From Kurthia massiliensis (GTDB lineage: Bacteria; Bacillota; Bacilli; Bacillales_A; Planococcaceae): a stretch of 64,000 nt of DNA. The notes under the pieces were generated by a model. It was not told where the DNA came from. It ran no database searches and was given only the letters and a program-made list of their open reading frames with translations. The position numbers were made by a program, and so were the translations under genes. Shown here piece by piece: positions 52,061 through 61,103 of this stretch (positions within the stretch are counted from its first letter, which is position 1; each line of letters begins with the position of its first letter). The stretch covers positions 265,893 through 329,892 of the forward strand of contig NZ_HE610999.1 in the NCBI RefSeq assembly GCF_000285555.1. The letters run 5' to 3'.

Positions 52061-53227
52061 ATGCAGACAAAAACGATGATACAATTGACGACCGCATCTG
52101 CTGTTGCTATAACGAGATTATTATCAACCCAAAATGTTTATGCAGAAGAAGTAAGCAGTGAAGCAACCACGATTTTTGAATTAACAAAACCGACGACTAT
52201 TCAAACGTCAGAAGGCATTACGATTACTGGGGCTACACATTTAGAGCGTTGGCTAAAATATCGTATGCTTCAAGGTGATCAAAATATCCATTTAGCCGAC
52301 TATTACGTATTAGCTGGTGAAGCATATAACGGCACCCAATTTTATCGGGATTATGATAAAGCGATGCAACAGCCTGAACTACAAGGTATTTTTCCAGAAG
52401 ATAGTTATATACAAGACCAAGAGAAATCATACGATGGCTATCCTATTTTCACACCACAGTATTATTACGATGCGGAAACGTTGAAAGCAAATTTAAAAGC
52501 GATGCGTACGTTTGTAACGCATGAAGCTAAACGTGTGAAAACGTATAAAACAGAAGCGGGACGCGTCAAAGCTGCTTATGACATTGCACGAAACTTTAAA
52601 ATACATCCATATCAAAAGGGCATATCAGAAAAAATAGCACCCGATCGCCAAAGCTATTTATTTACGCTACGTACTGGAGAAATAACCGGTAGAAGCGGCG
52701 TGGCAACACTCGTATACCTTGTTATGAAAGAAGCGGGAATTGATGCGCATTTAAGTTTAAACAAAATAGATGAATATACGTATCCATATTATGACGATAT
52801 TCGCGTTGTCATTAACAACAAAGATTACTACGTCAATCCTTCTCGCGCAGTTAGCGCCAAAAATGATGCAAATATTTGGGGTGGCTATTTACTGATGAGT
52901 GAGATGGACCATGTCACGATGACAGGCCTCGGAAATGATATCGATGGAGACCCAAAAAAGCTACGTTCAAAATTAGAGTTTTACAACAAGAAGAAACAAA
53001 TTTTAGACGGTGATATTATTCCTGCATTAAGTAAGTATTTAATAAAACATAATGCTTTAACGAAAGGGTCACATCAATATGTTTTCCGTGTTGATAACCA
53101 CGTCGTCTTTGCACAAAACTTAACACCAACGAAATTAAAGAGACAATTAGCGAAGCGCTATCCAAAGATGAAAAACATTCGTATCCAATTAGATCCCAAT
53201 TATATGAAGGTATCTTATAAAATATAA
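52061..53227 (+). CDS. Secreted degenerate transglutaminase-fold protein, paralogue 3
   Basis: 388 residues with a signal-like N-terminus (up to VYAEE, residue 30). LERWLKYRMLQGDQNIHLAD is the family segment. The core is easiest to see here: GEITGRSGVATLVYLVMKEA where active enzymes have G-x-C, then DIRVVINNKDYYVNPSRAVS where they have H-A-W and V-D. Catalytic Cys, His and Asp are replaced by Ser/Gly, Asp and Asn. The C-terminal segment MKNIRIQLDPNYMKVSYKI matches the other copies. AAAAGGAG precedes ATG 52061; separate transcript likely. Confidence 0.75.
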   Translation: MQTKTMIQLTTASAVAITRLLSTQNVYAEEVSSEATTIFELTKPTTIQTSEGITITGATHLERWLKYRMLQGDQNIHLADYYVLAGEAYNGTQFYRDYDKAMQQPELQGIFPEDSYIQDQEKSYDGYPIFTPQYYYDAETLKANLKAMRTFVTHEAKRVKTYKTEAGRVKAAYDIARNFKIHPYQKGISEKIAPDRQSYLFTLRTGEITGRSGVATLVYLVMKEAGIDAHLSLNKIDEYTYPYYDDIRVVINNKDYYVNPSRAVSAKNDANIWGGYLLMSEMDHVTMTGLGNDIDGDPKKLRSKLEFYNKKKQILDGDIIPALSKYLIKHNALTKGSHQYVFRVDNHVVFAQNLTPTKLKRQLAKRYPKMKNIRIQLDPNYMKVSYKI

Positions 53228-53232
53228 TCACA

Positions 53233-53265
53233 AAAGCACGCATCTCATAAAGACGCGTGCTTTTT
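53233..53265 (+). terminator. Terminator after paralogue 3
   Basis: GCACGC/GCGTGC stem extended by AAA/TTT (53233-53241 with 53255-53263), T-run. Confidence 0.88.
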
Positions 53266-53335
53266 ACGTTTTCAAATACAGATTTATTTTCAATTTTAAT
53301 CATATATATAAATTAACTTTAGTAAACCTTTTTAT

Positions 53336-53369
53336 TTATCTTTAAGTTAACTAGGTTAATTAAAGATAA
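53336..53369. repeat. 34-bp imperfect palindrome in the convergent intergenic region
   Basis: TTATCTTTAA and TTAAAGATAA flank TTAAC-TAG-GTTAA, giving a 15-bp stem with one bulged G. No T-run follows, so it is not a normal terminator. The remaining 53266-53481 interval is AT-rich without other features. Confidence 0.5.
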
Positions 53370-53481
53370 CTTTAATATATGTAAAGACTTTTATGATTAT
53401 ATTTTTGTCATTTTTGCTAATTCTCATAATAGATAGTTACGCGTATTAGCAAAATGTTTCTAAAATACATAATCAAAGCGC

Positions 53482-54696
53482 TTAATGATGGTCAAAAAAG
53501 GTAGAAAGCGATGTTGCCGTCTTTGGCGTGATTTTCATACAAATCAACCAAATGGCTAAACAGACCGCTAAACCTGCACAAATGGCAACTGTTGCTTGTA
53601 GTGACCACCATTGTGCGAATAACCCAATGAGTGCCGTTAACAGTACTTGGAGTACGCTTTGCATCATAAGCAACATACTCGTCGTACGACCAACCAACTT
53701 TGGTGCAATGGCACGTTGATAAAGCGTATCGAATCCTGCATTGCTGAAAGCCATGAAAAAGCCAAGTGTCACAAAGCAAATAACCGCGAACCAATAACGA
53801 TCCGCCATATAAAACCCAAAATAACTCACCATCGTTAAAAAGAAGCCGATTTTCACATAGCGTTCTGCGCTCATTTTTTTCGAAAATAGCGTCGCACATA
53901 TGCCTCCAACGACCGCTCCGATACCCGCAATTGTGACCGTTACGCCATATAAACTTTCAGAAATCGATAAATGCGTAAATAGAAACGTCATTTCTTGTGA
54001 ATCAAGCGCATAAGCCATCATTAAAGCAATTGAATAAATGATCACAAATCGCGTGAAGTGTCCTTGCTGACGTGCATAGGTCCACGTTAATACATAATCT
54101 GCTTTTAACGTCTGCCACGTTACCCTTTCTGATGAAATTATCTGGAATGGGTCTTTTGACAACAAGCTTAGTAAGGCTGCGCATAAAAAGAACGTGAATC
54201 CATTGATTCAAATGACAATGCTTGGCGAAAATACGATCAGCAATGCCCCAGCAAGCGCTGGTCCGACCATGAAAGCACCTGCATTCAACGTCGCATATAG
54301 CGCATTAAAACGTTGTTTGCGCTCCTCTACGACGTGTACTTTGATTAAATACGTACTACTTGGACTAAAAAAGCTCGTCGCAACGTTCGTTAAAGCGATT
54401 AATACATATACGAGCCACAATTCATGTGCAAACGGCATGAAGCATACGAGGATACCCCGTATACAATCCGTGACGACGACAATTTGCTTTTTCGACCACC
54501 GATCAATGTACGACCCCGCAAAGCTATTACAAATGATCCGGACAATCGGACCAATCATATACACCCCCGCAACCGCAGCTGGTGAATGTGTCATCTGCCA
54601 AATGAGCACATTGAGCGCAATTAAATATAACCAATTACCAAGTTGCGACACACCAAGACCGCCTAATAAATACATTTCATTCCTTGTCCACGTCAT
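53482..54696 (-). pseudogene. MFS transporter interrupted by one TGA codon
   Basis: Reading from ATG 54696, 162 codons (MTWTRNEMYLLGGLGVSQLG ... LAGALLIVFSPSIVI) end at TGA 54208-54210. The same frame continues INGFTFFLCAALLSLLSKDP to the stop at 53482, about 404 codons in all. Twelve membrane helices and the loop SYIDRWSKK are consistent with a drug-efflux-type MFS protein. The only lesion is the TGA, probably from TGG or CGA. The gene overlaps the upstream regulator by ATGA. Confidence 0.85.
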
Positions 54697-55980
54697 ACAT
54701 CACCCTCCTCACTGTTCGTTAAACGCATTTGTTCACTCGTTTCAAATAGCAATTTATACAGTGCAGCTGCACGTTTATATTGATTCAAATCTTCATACAC
54801 TTGAACGACAAGAGGACCATATGACAAGATGAGTTCAATATGACGCGCTTCCTCAAAATAACGGAAAGCCTGTTTTTCAAACACGATAAATGACTCCATA
54901 TCCCCCGCTTCATATAACAACGCGACACCTTTCATCAAACGGTATTGCATATATAAATGCGTACCTTCTTGAAGCGCTAATGTTTCTAACGTCGCCATAT
55001 TTTTTTAAAAAACGTGTCTTTTCCTGACCGAACAGCAACGCACGTGTGTAATTAATAAATGTATGTGTATCATGTCCGTAAGCAAGTGCCTGTTCATAAT
55101 AATAAATTGCATTAATGTAATGCCGATCAGACTCATACGCAAATGCTAAATTGTTATAAATAGATTGCCACTGTTCATCTGTTGCAATCGACGGTACGTG
55201 CGTTAATAAATCAATCGCTGCGTGATATTCCGTTAACGCCGCTTCTACTTGTCCGACACTATTTAAAATCACACCATACATCGAATAGAGCTTCAGTTGA
55301 AACAACGGTTTATATTGATGTTTAAACAACTGAATTGCTTCTTCGATATAATGCTTTGCACTCGTAAAACGATAAGCGCGATGACTCGCAAATGCCAAAT
55401 GATATACGTAATTCGCCCGTTCGAACGATGGACTTTTCGTTAAATACATACGGCTATTCGTCGTTTCTTCTCGCGTTAAAATCGCTTCATACTTCCCTGC
55501 CATTAACTCTTCATACGCTTTTACCGCTACGAATAACTGCCACTCTCTTGATCGATTCGGAATCAATAACGTTTCAATCGACGCCAAAATAGCAGCTCCT
55601 TGCTCATAACGATTCGTGCTCAATAAATAACGGCTATACACCAAATCAACTTGCAACTGAATGCTCGGTAATGTGCGATGTGTGTATAGCATATGTAAGG
55701 CGTTTACTTCTGCTAGCGTCATTTCCTCATTTGATAATAACTTATCGTATATATGGGTTAACCATACTTCTTGCTTTTCAGCTTCTTCCATATACGTATC
55801 AAAATTCATTTTTAAACGTTCAAACAACATATTATAAATCGTCTTATCTGCTTGGACGAGCCCATTTTCAATACGGCTTAAATACGAGGTTGTACAAATA
55901 CCGATTGCCAATGCATCTTGTTTCATTTGATTATGTTGTCTAAAAAATTTAATCGTTTGTCCTAATTTTTGTGGATCCAA
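54693..55980 (-). pseudogene. XRE-TPR (RRNPP-like) regulator with a homopolymer frameshift
   Basis: N-terminal HTH (LGQTIKFFRQHNQMKQDALA, CTTSYLSRIENGLVQADK) then TPR-like helices to the C-terminus, about 429 residues. It is the layout of peptide-responsive PlcR/NprR/Rgg-type regulators. The frame changes in an A7 run (minus strand, 55000-55006): before it reads TRFLKKYGDV, after it MATLETLALQEGTHLYMQYR. Removing one A restores one ORF. Best start is TTG 55980 after AGAGGTGAT, as ATG 55986 touches the ribosome binding site. No associated signal peptide gene was recognised. Confidence 0.8.
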
Positions 55981-56178
55981 CTTCATCACCTCTATATACA
56001 TCATAACAAAATCTGACATGCATATATTGTGTAAGCCATTCCCTATAAGCTCAGTTAGCTATTATAAAATGAGATGACTTACACAAAAGAAGCCCGGTAC
56101 AAGACCAAGCAAAGGCATGATATTTAACTGTTTTTCGCCAACATTTTACCGTATGTATGTCCCGATAATATTGATAAA

Positions 56179-56400
56179 TTACGCTGAGCGACGTACCAAG
56201 CGAAGAACGACGATCACCCACATTGCTAAAATAAACACAATCATTGGTGTAAAAAGCATATCCCACTCCCAATTACGCCATAAACTTAACGCAAAAAGGA
56301 ACGTTAAAAGTGTGGGAATGGCGAATAAGCCTATCTTAGACTGCGTTTTCAATTGAAAAATAACGAGACCGATGGCGATGATGATTAATGCATATAGCAT
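56179..56400 (-). CDS. Small membrane protein of unknown function
   Basis: 73 residues, three hydrophobic stretches (LYALIIIAIGLVIFQL, IGLFAIPTLLTFLFALSLW, LFTPMIVFILAMWVIVVLRL) and a basic end RLVRRSA. ATG 56400 follows GGAGAGAGCTAC. A weak GC-containing hairpin at about 56085-56110 could be its terminator. No family recognised. Confidence 0.7.
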   Translation of the reverse strand: MLYALIIIAIGLVIFQLKTQSKIGLFAIPTLLTFLFALSLWRNWEWDMLFTPMIVFILAMWVIVVLRLVRRSA

Positions 56401-56474
56401 GTAGCTCTCTCCTAAAATTTTGATTTATTACTAGTCTATATAAATTGTATATAAATGGCAATCTATGCAACAAA

Positions 56475-56516
56475 AAACGGTTTAAAAAAGACGATAGTGT
56501 CTTTTTTAAACCGTTT
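56475..56516. terminator. Long bidirectional terminator hairpin
   Basis: AAACGGTTTAAAAAAGAC pairs perfectly with its complement around a 6-nt loop; A-run and T-run on both sides. Ends the BCCT transporter transcript on the minus strand. Confidence 0.88.
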
Positions 56517-56521
56517 ATCAT

Positions 56522-58039
56522 TTATTTTTCTTGTTTTTTCAACTTTGGTCGAATGTAAAGTTGATATTTTCTGCGCTCGTCCATTAATGACTTATACAAC
56601 GCCCATATCATCAATAAAATAATCATCGAAAATGGGAAAGCAACGATAATGGCGGCGTTTTGTAAAGCTGTGAGTCCACCAGAAAATAATAAACTAGCAG
56701 CAATGCCCGATGTTAATAACCCCCACAATAACTTCACTTGGAAAGGTGGATTTAATGAACCGTTCGTTGTTTGCATCCCTAGCACGAATGTAGCTGAATC
56801 GGCAGAAGTAATGAAGAAGAAGGCGACGAGTACAATCGTAATGCACGATAATATAAAGCTCATCGGAAGTTCATTAAATACGCCAAATAGTAGTTGCTCA
56901 GTAGGAAGCTCGGCAATTGACGGTTGCTGTTGATAGGCATCGATAGCTGTCACACCAAACGTAGCGAACCAAATAAAGCTCACGCATGTCGGTACTAATA
57001 TGACGCCCAATAAAAATTCACGAATTGTTCGTCCTTTTGAAATTCTCGCAATGAAGATCCCTACAAATGGTGCCCAAGACATCCACCACGCCCAGTAAAA
57101 GATCGTCCAACTATCCACCCAGGCTCTAGCACCATCTGGACCAGGTTCTGTACGTAAACTCATTTGAACAATATTTTGAATATAACCACCGATAGCTGAT
57201 GTCATCGTATTTAAAATATTTACACTTGGGCCAATGATAAAGGTTAGGATTAATAACACTAACGCGATATATAAATTCCAATTACTCAAAATTTGAATAC
57301 CTTTATCTAACCCTGTAGAGGCAGAAATTAAAAACAACACTGTAACAAAACCGATAATCAAAAGTTGAATGAAAAAGCTATTCGGTATATCAAATAAGAA
57401 AGATAAACCGCCATTAATTTGTTGTGCACCTAACCCTAAAGTTGTAGCCACACCGATAACAGTTGCGAAAACAGCAATGATATCTACAAGATGACCGAGA
57501 GCTCCTTTTGATTTTTCTCCGATAATTGGATAGAGCGTAGAACTAATTAATCCTGGCGCACCTTTACGGAATTGTGCATAAGCTAATGCAAGTGCGACAA
57601 TTGCATAAATCGCCCAAGCAGAAATGCCCCAATGGAAAAATGTATATCTAAAAGCGTCTTTTAGCGCTTGTTGAGACCCTTCTGGCGCGAGTGGTGCATC
57701 AATCGCAAAGTGAGATAGCGGTTCTGCAGCGCCCCAGAAAACGAGGCCAATCCCCATACCTGCACTAAATAACATCGCAAACCATGATCGGTTACTATAT
57801 TTTGGTCGATCTGTCGATTTACCAAGTCTAATAGAGCCAACCGGACTTAAAATTAAAAAGAGACAGAATGCGACAATCAATGCGACGACTAATAAATAGT
57901 ACCAACCAAAATTTGTCGTAAGCCATTGTTGAATATGACTTGTTAATTTTTCTAAACTTTGTGGGGCTATTACACCAAATAATGCAGAAAAAATTGTTAA
58001 TATGCCTGAACCCCAAAATACAATACTCATTTTTTTCAT
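56522..58039 (-). CDS. BCCT family transporter (glycine betaine/choline-type)
   Basis: 505 residues, twelve helices. [20 protein letters not shown] is the glycine motif of TM3, and [20 protein letters not shown] the tryptophan-rich TM8 substrate region. Comparable in length to B. subtilis OpuD (sodium-coupled glycine betaine uptake for osmoprotection); choline, carnitine or ectoine remain possible. ATG 58039 is better spaced from GGGAGG than ATG 58042. Upstream is a TATAAT box with GTTATAATTT present twice, 20 nt apart. Confidence 0.92.
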   Translation of the reverse strand: MKKMSIVFWGSGILTIFSALFGVIAPQSLEKLTSHIQQWLTTNFGWYYLLVVALIVAFCLFLILSPVGSIRLGKSTDRPKYSNRSWFAMLFSAGMGIGLVFWGAAEPLSHFAIDAPLAPEGSQQALKDAFRYTFFHWGISAWAIYAIVALALAYAQFRKGAPGLISSTLYPIIGEKSKGALGHLVDIIAVFATVIGVATTLGLGAQQINGGLSFLFDIPNSFFIQLLIIGFVTVLFLISASTGLDKGIQILSNWNLYIALVLLILTFIIGPSVNILNTMTSAIGGYIQNIVQMSLRTEPGPDGARAWVDSWTIFYWAWWMSWAPFVGIFIARISKGRTIREFLLGVILVPTCVSFIWFATFGVTAIDAYQQQPSIAELPTEQLLFGVFNELPMSFILSCITIVLVAFFFITSADSATFVLGMQTTNGSLNPPFQVKLLWGLLTSGIAASLLFSGGLTALQNAAIIVAFPFSMIILLMIWALYKSLMDERRKYQLYIRPKLKKQEK

Positions 58040-58159
58040 CATATACCTCCCTATGACTTATATTTCCTTACAAAATTAAATTATAACACTTTTAACAAAT
58101 TATAACTTTTAATAAAAAAATAAAAACACATACCAATCGTATGCGTTTGTTTTACACTT

Positions 58160-58738
58160 CTAACGTACATGTTCACGAAATCCACGTTTCGTTACATATC
58201 CCGGAATCGACCAAATGCCTAACTGATGCTTTTGTGCATAGGCTTGAGCTTCTAAATACTTCGCATGATGTTTCGTGTTTGGCTCATGAACGAACGCGAC
58301 GCGGGCAAGCCCTTTACGAAGGAGCGCTTCGTTTAAATCTTTGCCATCTGCGTAAACATAGGCCAATTTACGACCATATTTATCTCCACGATCACCCGTT
58401 TGATCATAATCTAGCTCAATCGTTTTCGCACGTTTCAATGCATTCGTTGTAAATGCACTTGCTTCTTTCGCAAACGGTTGTATCGGTGTATTCGGCTTCA
58501 CAGACTCTGGTGTATCGATTAACAAATAACGAACGGTTTGTCTTTTGCCATCAATATAAAACTTCGACGTATCTCCATCAACACTAGCGGCAAACTGTAC
58601 AGATGCAAGATGGCCGCTTCGTTGCGTTGTTTTCGTTTCTAGTAAACGGAAAACTTTCAGCCCTAGCTGAATCCATTCCCGCTTCAATCCTAATTTCTTT
58701 CCGATTTCTTCAATCAGTGTTGTCATAAACTGTTTCAA
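58160..58738 (-). CDS. Staphylococcal nuclease-like (thermonuclease) protein
   Basis: About 192 residues. SNase fold with VRYLLIDTPES (catalytic Arg and Glu), DRGDKYGRKLAYVYADG (second catalytic Arg) and LNEALLRKGLARV. Hydrolyses DNA/RNA with Ca2+. The N-terminal 50 residues (KQFMTTLIEEIGKKLGLKRE ...) are amphipathic and not a signal peptide, unlike most thermonucleases, so export is uncertain. Start is chosen as TTG 58738 because AAAGGG lies 9 nt before; ATG 58726 or upstream ATGs are possible. Confidence 0.82.
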   Translation of the reverse strand: MKQFMTTLIEEIGKKLGLKREWIQLGLKVFRLLETKTTQRSGHLASVQFAASVDGDTSKFYIDGKRQTVRYLLIDTPESVKPNTPIQPFAKEASAFTTNALKRAKTIELDYDQTGDRGDKYGRKLAYVYADGKDLNEALLRKGLARVAFVHEPNTKHHAKYLEAQAYAQKHQLGIWSIPGYVTKRGFREHVR

Positions 58739-58816
58739 TGGCTCATACCCTTTTCTATTTAAATACATTAATTTCACTTTAAAGTAATCTACGCGCGCAA
58801 GCAACATATAGACGCA

Positions 58817-58846
58817 TAAAAAAAGCCGACATGTACATATCGGCTT
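58817..58846 (-). terminator. Terminator overlapping the stop of the gene at 58845
   Basis: Minus-strand AAGCCGA/TCGGCTT stem (58823-58846) with an ATGTACAT palindrome inside, seven T. Confidence 0.85.
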
Positions 58847-59057
58847 ACGGCATCATCTTTTCTTTTTCGTACGCATCGACAGCAGCGGTTACTTTATCCA
58901 CACGTGTCACCGTATGTGCGTGTATATCTCTTATGTACAAAAAACCTCTTACAACGAGTGCAATGACAATCGCACAAACGATATATATCCCGATTGTACC
59001 TCCCAATAACATGAAACTTAAAAATAATCCTAAAAAAACCGATAACGCTGTTTTCAC
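58845..59057 (-). CDS. Small membrane protein of unknown function
   Basis: 70 residues: two membrane helices (ALSVFLGLFLSFMLLGG, IGIYIVCAIVIALVVRGF) and a charged tail (HTVTRVDKVTAAVDAYEKEK). GTG 59057 follows GAGAGGTG; the in-frame ATG 59072 overlaps that ribosome binding site. No family recognised. Confidence 0.65.
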   Translation of the reverse strand: MKTALSVFLGLFLSFMLLGGTIGIYIVCAIVIALVVRGFLYIRDIHAHTVTRVDKVTAAVDAYEKEKMMP

Positions 59058-59217
59058 AAAAACACCTCTCATTCGTTATAATTACATCTTTATTTTAACA
59101 CAATATCATATTTTTACCATTTAAACTTCATTTTTTTCAATTTAAACCTTCCACTTACACACCAGTGAAAACTGAATGCGTACACTAGAGAAACCACTTA
59201 AAATGGAGGATCATATG

Positions 59218-59430
59218 ATGACAGAAGAACAACATTATTTAACGAAAACACTCAACAGTTTACAAATTGAGAAAACGACACTTCAACAGCAACTACACGT
59301 AAAAAATGATCAGTTTCAGGAGATTCAACGCTATTTAATGGATTATCGGGCTGAGCTCGATAAATTTGAAATGTACGATTATCAACGGTCGATGCATGTT
59401 ATTGATAATGACGCAACTGATGTTGAATGA
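59218..59430 (+). CDS. Small coiled-coil protein of unknown function
   Basis: 70 residues: EEQHYLTKTLNSLQIEKTTL then QQQLHVKNDQFQEIQRYLMD, a heptad-like helix, and an acidic end. ATG 59218 (8 nt after GGAGG) or ATG 59215. The last 32 bases overlap the 3' end of the MerR gene on the other strand. Unknown function. Confidence 0.6.
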   Translation: MTEEQHYLTKTLNSLQIEKTTLQQQLHVKNDQFQEIQRYLMDYRAELDKFEMYDYQRSMHVIDNDATDVE

Positions 59431-59602
59431 ACTCTTGCTGAAAGGCGAGATGTACAATTTTGAGTTGTGTGAGATGACGTTCATCAAATAAACGATAACC
59501 ATTTGCTTGTCGCGGCACAGGTGAAATATAGCCCCATGCTTCATATAATCTAACTGTATTTGGATGAATGCCTACTTTTTTAGCAACTTCTTTCGTATAC
59601 AT
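59399..59602 (-). CDS. MerR-family HTH protein, DNA-binding domain only
   Basis: 67 residues: MYTKEVAKKVGIHPNTVRLY, EAWGYISPVPRQANGYRLFD, then ERHLTQLKIVHLAFQQEF. This is a complete MerR winged-helix domain with R/K contacts but no dimerisation helix or effector domain, which end around residue 110 in normal members. May be a mini-regulator or a truncated gene. ATG 59602 has GGGGGGAACGGAC upstream. It follows the small membrane protein gene by 12 nt, so they are likely cotranscribed. Confidence 0.75.
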   Translation of the reverse strand: MYTKEVAKKVGIHPNTVRLYEAWGYISPVPRQANGYRLFDERHLTQLKIVHLAFQQEFIQHQLRHYQ

Positions 59603-59614
59603 GTCCGTTCCCCC

Positions 59615-59806
59615 CTACAATTTCAATAGTTTGCGTCCGCCTGCGACGATGAGTGCGCATATAGTCGGAATGGCAAATTGCATTAACATCATACCGAGCG
59701 AAATAGTACGGCCTAAGAAAAGGCTACATACATCGACGATAATCAAGCTTAGCGCAATGGCGATAAATATATGGAATGGATCAATGATCACCAACCAGTT
59801 TCGCAT
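59615..59806 (-). CDS. Small membrane protein upstream of the MerR gene
   Basis: 63 residues from ATG 59806: FHIFIAIALSLIIVDVCSLF and LGMMLMQFAIPTICALIVAG are two membrane helices, followed by GRKLLKL. AAAGGA is 9 nt upstream. The longer reading frame to 59968 runs back into queE and is not credible. Gene pair with the MerR mini-protein; function unknown. Confidence 0.65.
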   Translation of the reverse strand: MRNWLVIIDPFHIFIAIALSLIIVDVCSLFLGRTISLGMMLMQFAIPTICALIVAGGRKLLKL

Positions 59807-59830
59807 ATGTCCACGTCCTTTAATTTCTAA

Positions 59831-59870
59831 AATAATAAGCCTTTCTTCCATCAAAGAAAGGCTTATTATT
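59831..59870 (-). terminator. Terminator of the queDE transcript
   Basis: AATAATAAGCCTTTCTT pairs perfectly (17 bp) with 59854-59870; the minus-strand side ends in TTATTATTTT. Directly follows the queE stop. Confidence 0.88.
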
Positions 59871-60591
59871 ATACACCACGTTGATTTGCCCACACAAGTG
59901 CATGTAGTTGTGGAAGCGGCTTTGCATTGTTCATCGCAGGTGTTGCGAGTACTTGTTGCCAAAGCCAATCTAATTTTTGTAGGAGACGACTTGAAATATC
60001 TCCCGCTTCTGTCGCGTTATCATTTCCGACAGATAAATACAATTCATCTAACGCATAGCGACGGTTAATCGTTTGCGCATAGTCAAAATCAATTTCGTCG
60101 AAAACGACGACTTTCATTGAAAATGAATGATTGCCTAATTTCTCAACAATCTCATCTAACACTGCCCAATCGGTCGTCATCGTCGAACTCGGTGGCTTTG
60201 GAGAAATGGTTAAATCGTCCACCTTTAAAAACCATGGTTGCCAGCGTGAACCTTGTGTCTCTAAGCCAATTTCGACACCATGGGCATGTGCAATGTCGAT
60301 AAGTTCATCAATTGGTTCATTGTAAAGTGCAGGGTTGCCCCCTGTAATCGTAATATGATTAAAGTTACGTACGCCATCTACAGTTGCCATCTCTTCAAAT
60401 TGCGTCCAAATGTCTTGCGCTGTTAACAACGTGCCGCGTTCTGTGCCGTTCCACGTAAATGCGGAGTCACACCACGCACATGCATAATCACAGCCCGCTG
60501 TACGAACGAACATCGTTTTACGTCCTGTAACGATCCCCTCTCCTTGAATCGTCGGACCAAACATTTCCATTACCGGTACTTTTTTAGCCAC
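59869..60591 (-). CDS. queE: 7-carboxy-7-deazaguanine synthase QueE
   Basis: 240-residue radical-SAM enzyme that converts 6-carboxytetrahydropterin to 7-carboxy-7-deazaguanine in queuosine synthesis. N-terminus contains VMEMFGPTIQGEG, and the cluster motif C34-x3-C38-x2-C41 appears in AGCDYACAWCDSAFTW. GGNPAL and SPKPPSS are also family marks. GTG 60591 follows AAAGGGTGA at good distance and overlaps the queD stop by 8 nt. The upstream ATG-started frame is not supported. Confidence 0.95.
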   Translation of the reverse strand: MAKKVPVMEMFGPTIQGEGIVTGRKTMFVRTAGCDYACAWCDSAFTWNGTERGTLLTAQDIWTQFEEMATVDGVRNFNHITITGGNPALYNEPIDELIDIAHAHGVEIGLETQGSRWQPWFLKVDDLTISPKPPSSTMTTDWAVLDEIVEKLGNHSFSMKVVVFDEIDFDYAQTINRRYALDELYLSVGNDNATEAGDISSRLLQKLDWLWQQVLATPAMNNAKPLPQLHALVWANQRGV

Positions 60592-61012
60592 GTTGCTCAC
60601 CCTTTGGACGGTACATGACGTATGAAGATGGGGTTTCACGAACGAGCACTTGCAAGCAATGAGGACGGTTCGGTGTCGTTTCAAGATGTGCTTCAATACG
60701 CTCCCAAATTGTACGCGCGATGACTTCTGTCGTCGGAAAATGATTGCCCGCGTATTCTGCGTGATCATTTAAAACGGTGTGGTCATATCGTTTATGGACG
60801 AGACGCTTTAAATCTTGAAAATTGACTAAAAAACCTGTCGCGTCTAACGTATCGCCTGCAATCGTGACGTTCACGAAATACGTATGGCCATGCATATTCG
60901 CACACTGCCCCGCTGATGCATCTGGAATGAAATGAGCAGATGAAAAATGCATATCTTTATTTAATTCGTATTGATAATTGTGTGATGGATGTGGATAATA
61001 TTGTGCTAACAT
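60584..61012 (-). CDS. queD: 6-carboxy-5,6,7,8-tetrahydropterin synthase QueD
   Basis: 142 residues of the 6-pyruvoyltetrahydropterin synthase fold. Zinc ligands are in HFSSAHF (His27) and MHGHTYFV (His41, His43), with catalytic Cys37 in AGQCANM, and the conserved RYDHTVLND segment follows. Converts dihydroneopterin triphosphate to carboxytetrahydropterin. ATG 61012; the ribosome binding site AAAGG is rather distant. First gene behind the preQ1 riboswitch; queC, which B. subtilis has in the same operon, is not in this window. Confidence 0.94.
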   Translation of the reverse strand: MLAQYYPHPSHNYQYELNKDMHFSSAHFIPDASAGQCANMHGHTYFVNVTIAGDTLDATGFLVNFQDLKRLVHKRYDHTVLNDHAEYAGNHFPTTEVIARTIWERIEAHLETTPNRPHCLQVLVRETPSSYVMYRPKGEQRG

Positions 61013-61055
61013 ATGTTCACGAACCTTTCTTTTTAAAATATATAACCTATACAAT

Positions 61056-61083
61056 AAAAAAAGCCATACCCTATCGGATATGG
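61056..61083 (-). terminator. Riboswitch-controlled terminator
   Basis: Minus-strand CCATATCC/GGGTATGG stem (61076-61083 with 61064-61071) and seven T. Its 5' arm can pair instead with CTATGG just after the aptamer A-tract, giving a plausible antiterminator. Confidence 0.85.
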
Positions 61084-61103
61084 ACAGCTCGTCATCATTC
61101 CCA

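Noticed and set aside
54194-54832. 212-codon plus-strand ORF opposite the MFS/regulator genes
   Set aside because: Antisense shadow of the transporter; no ribosome binding site and no recognisable domain.
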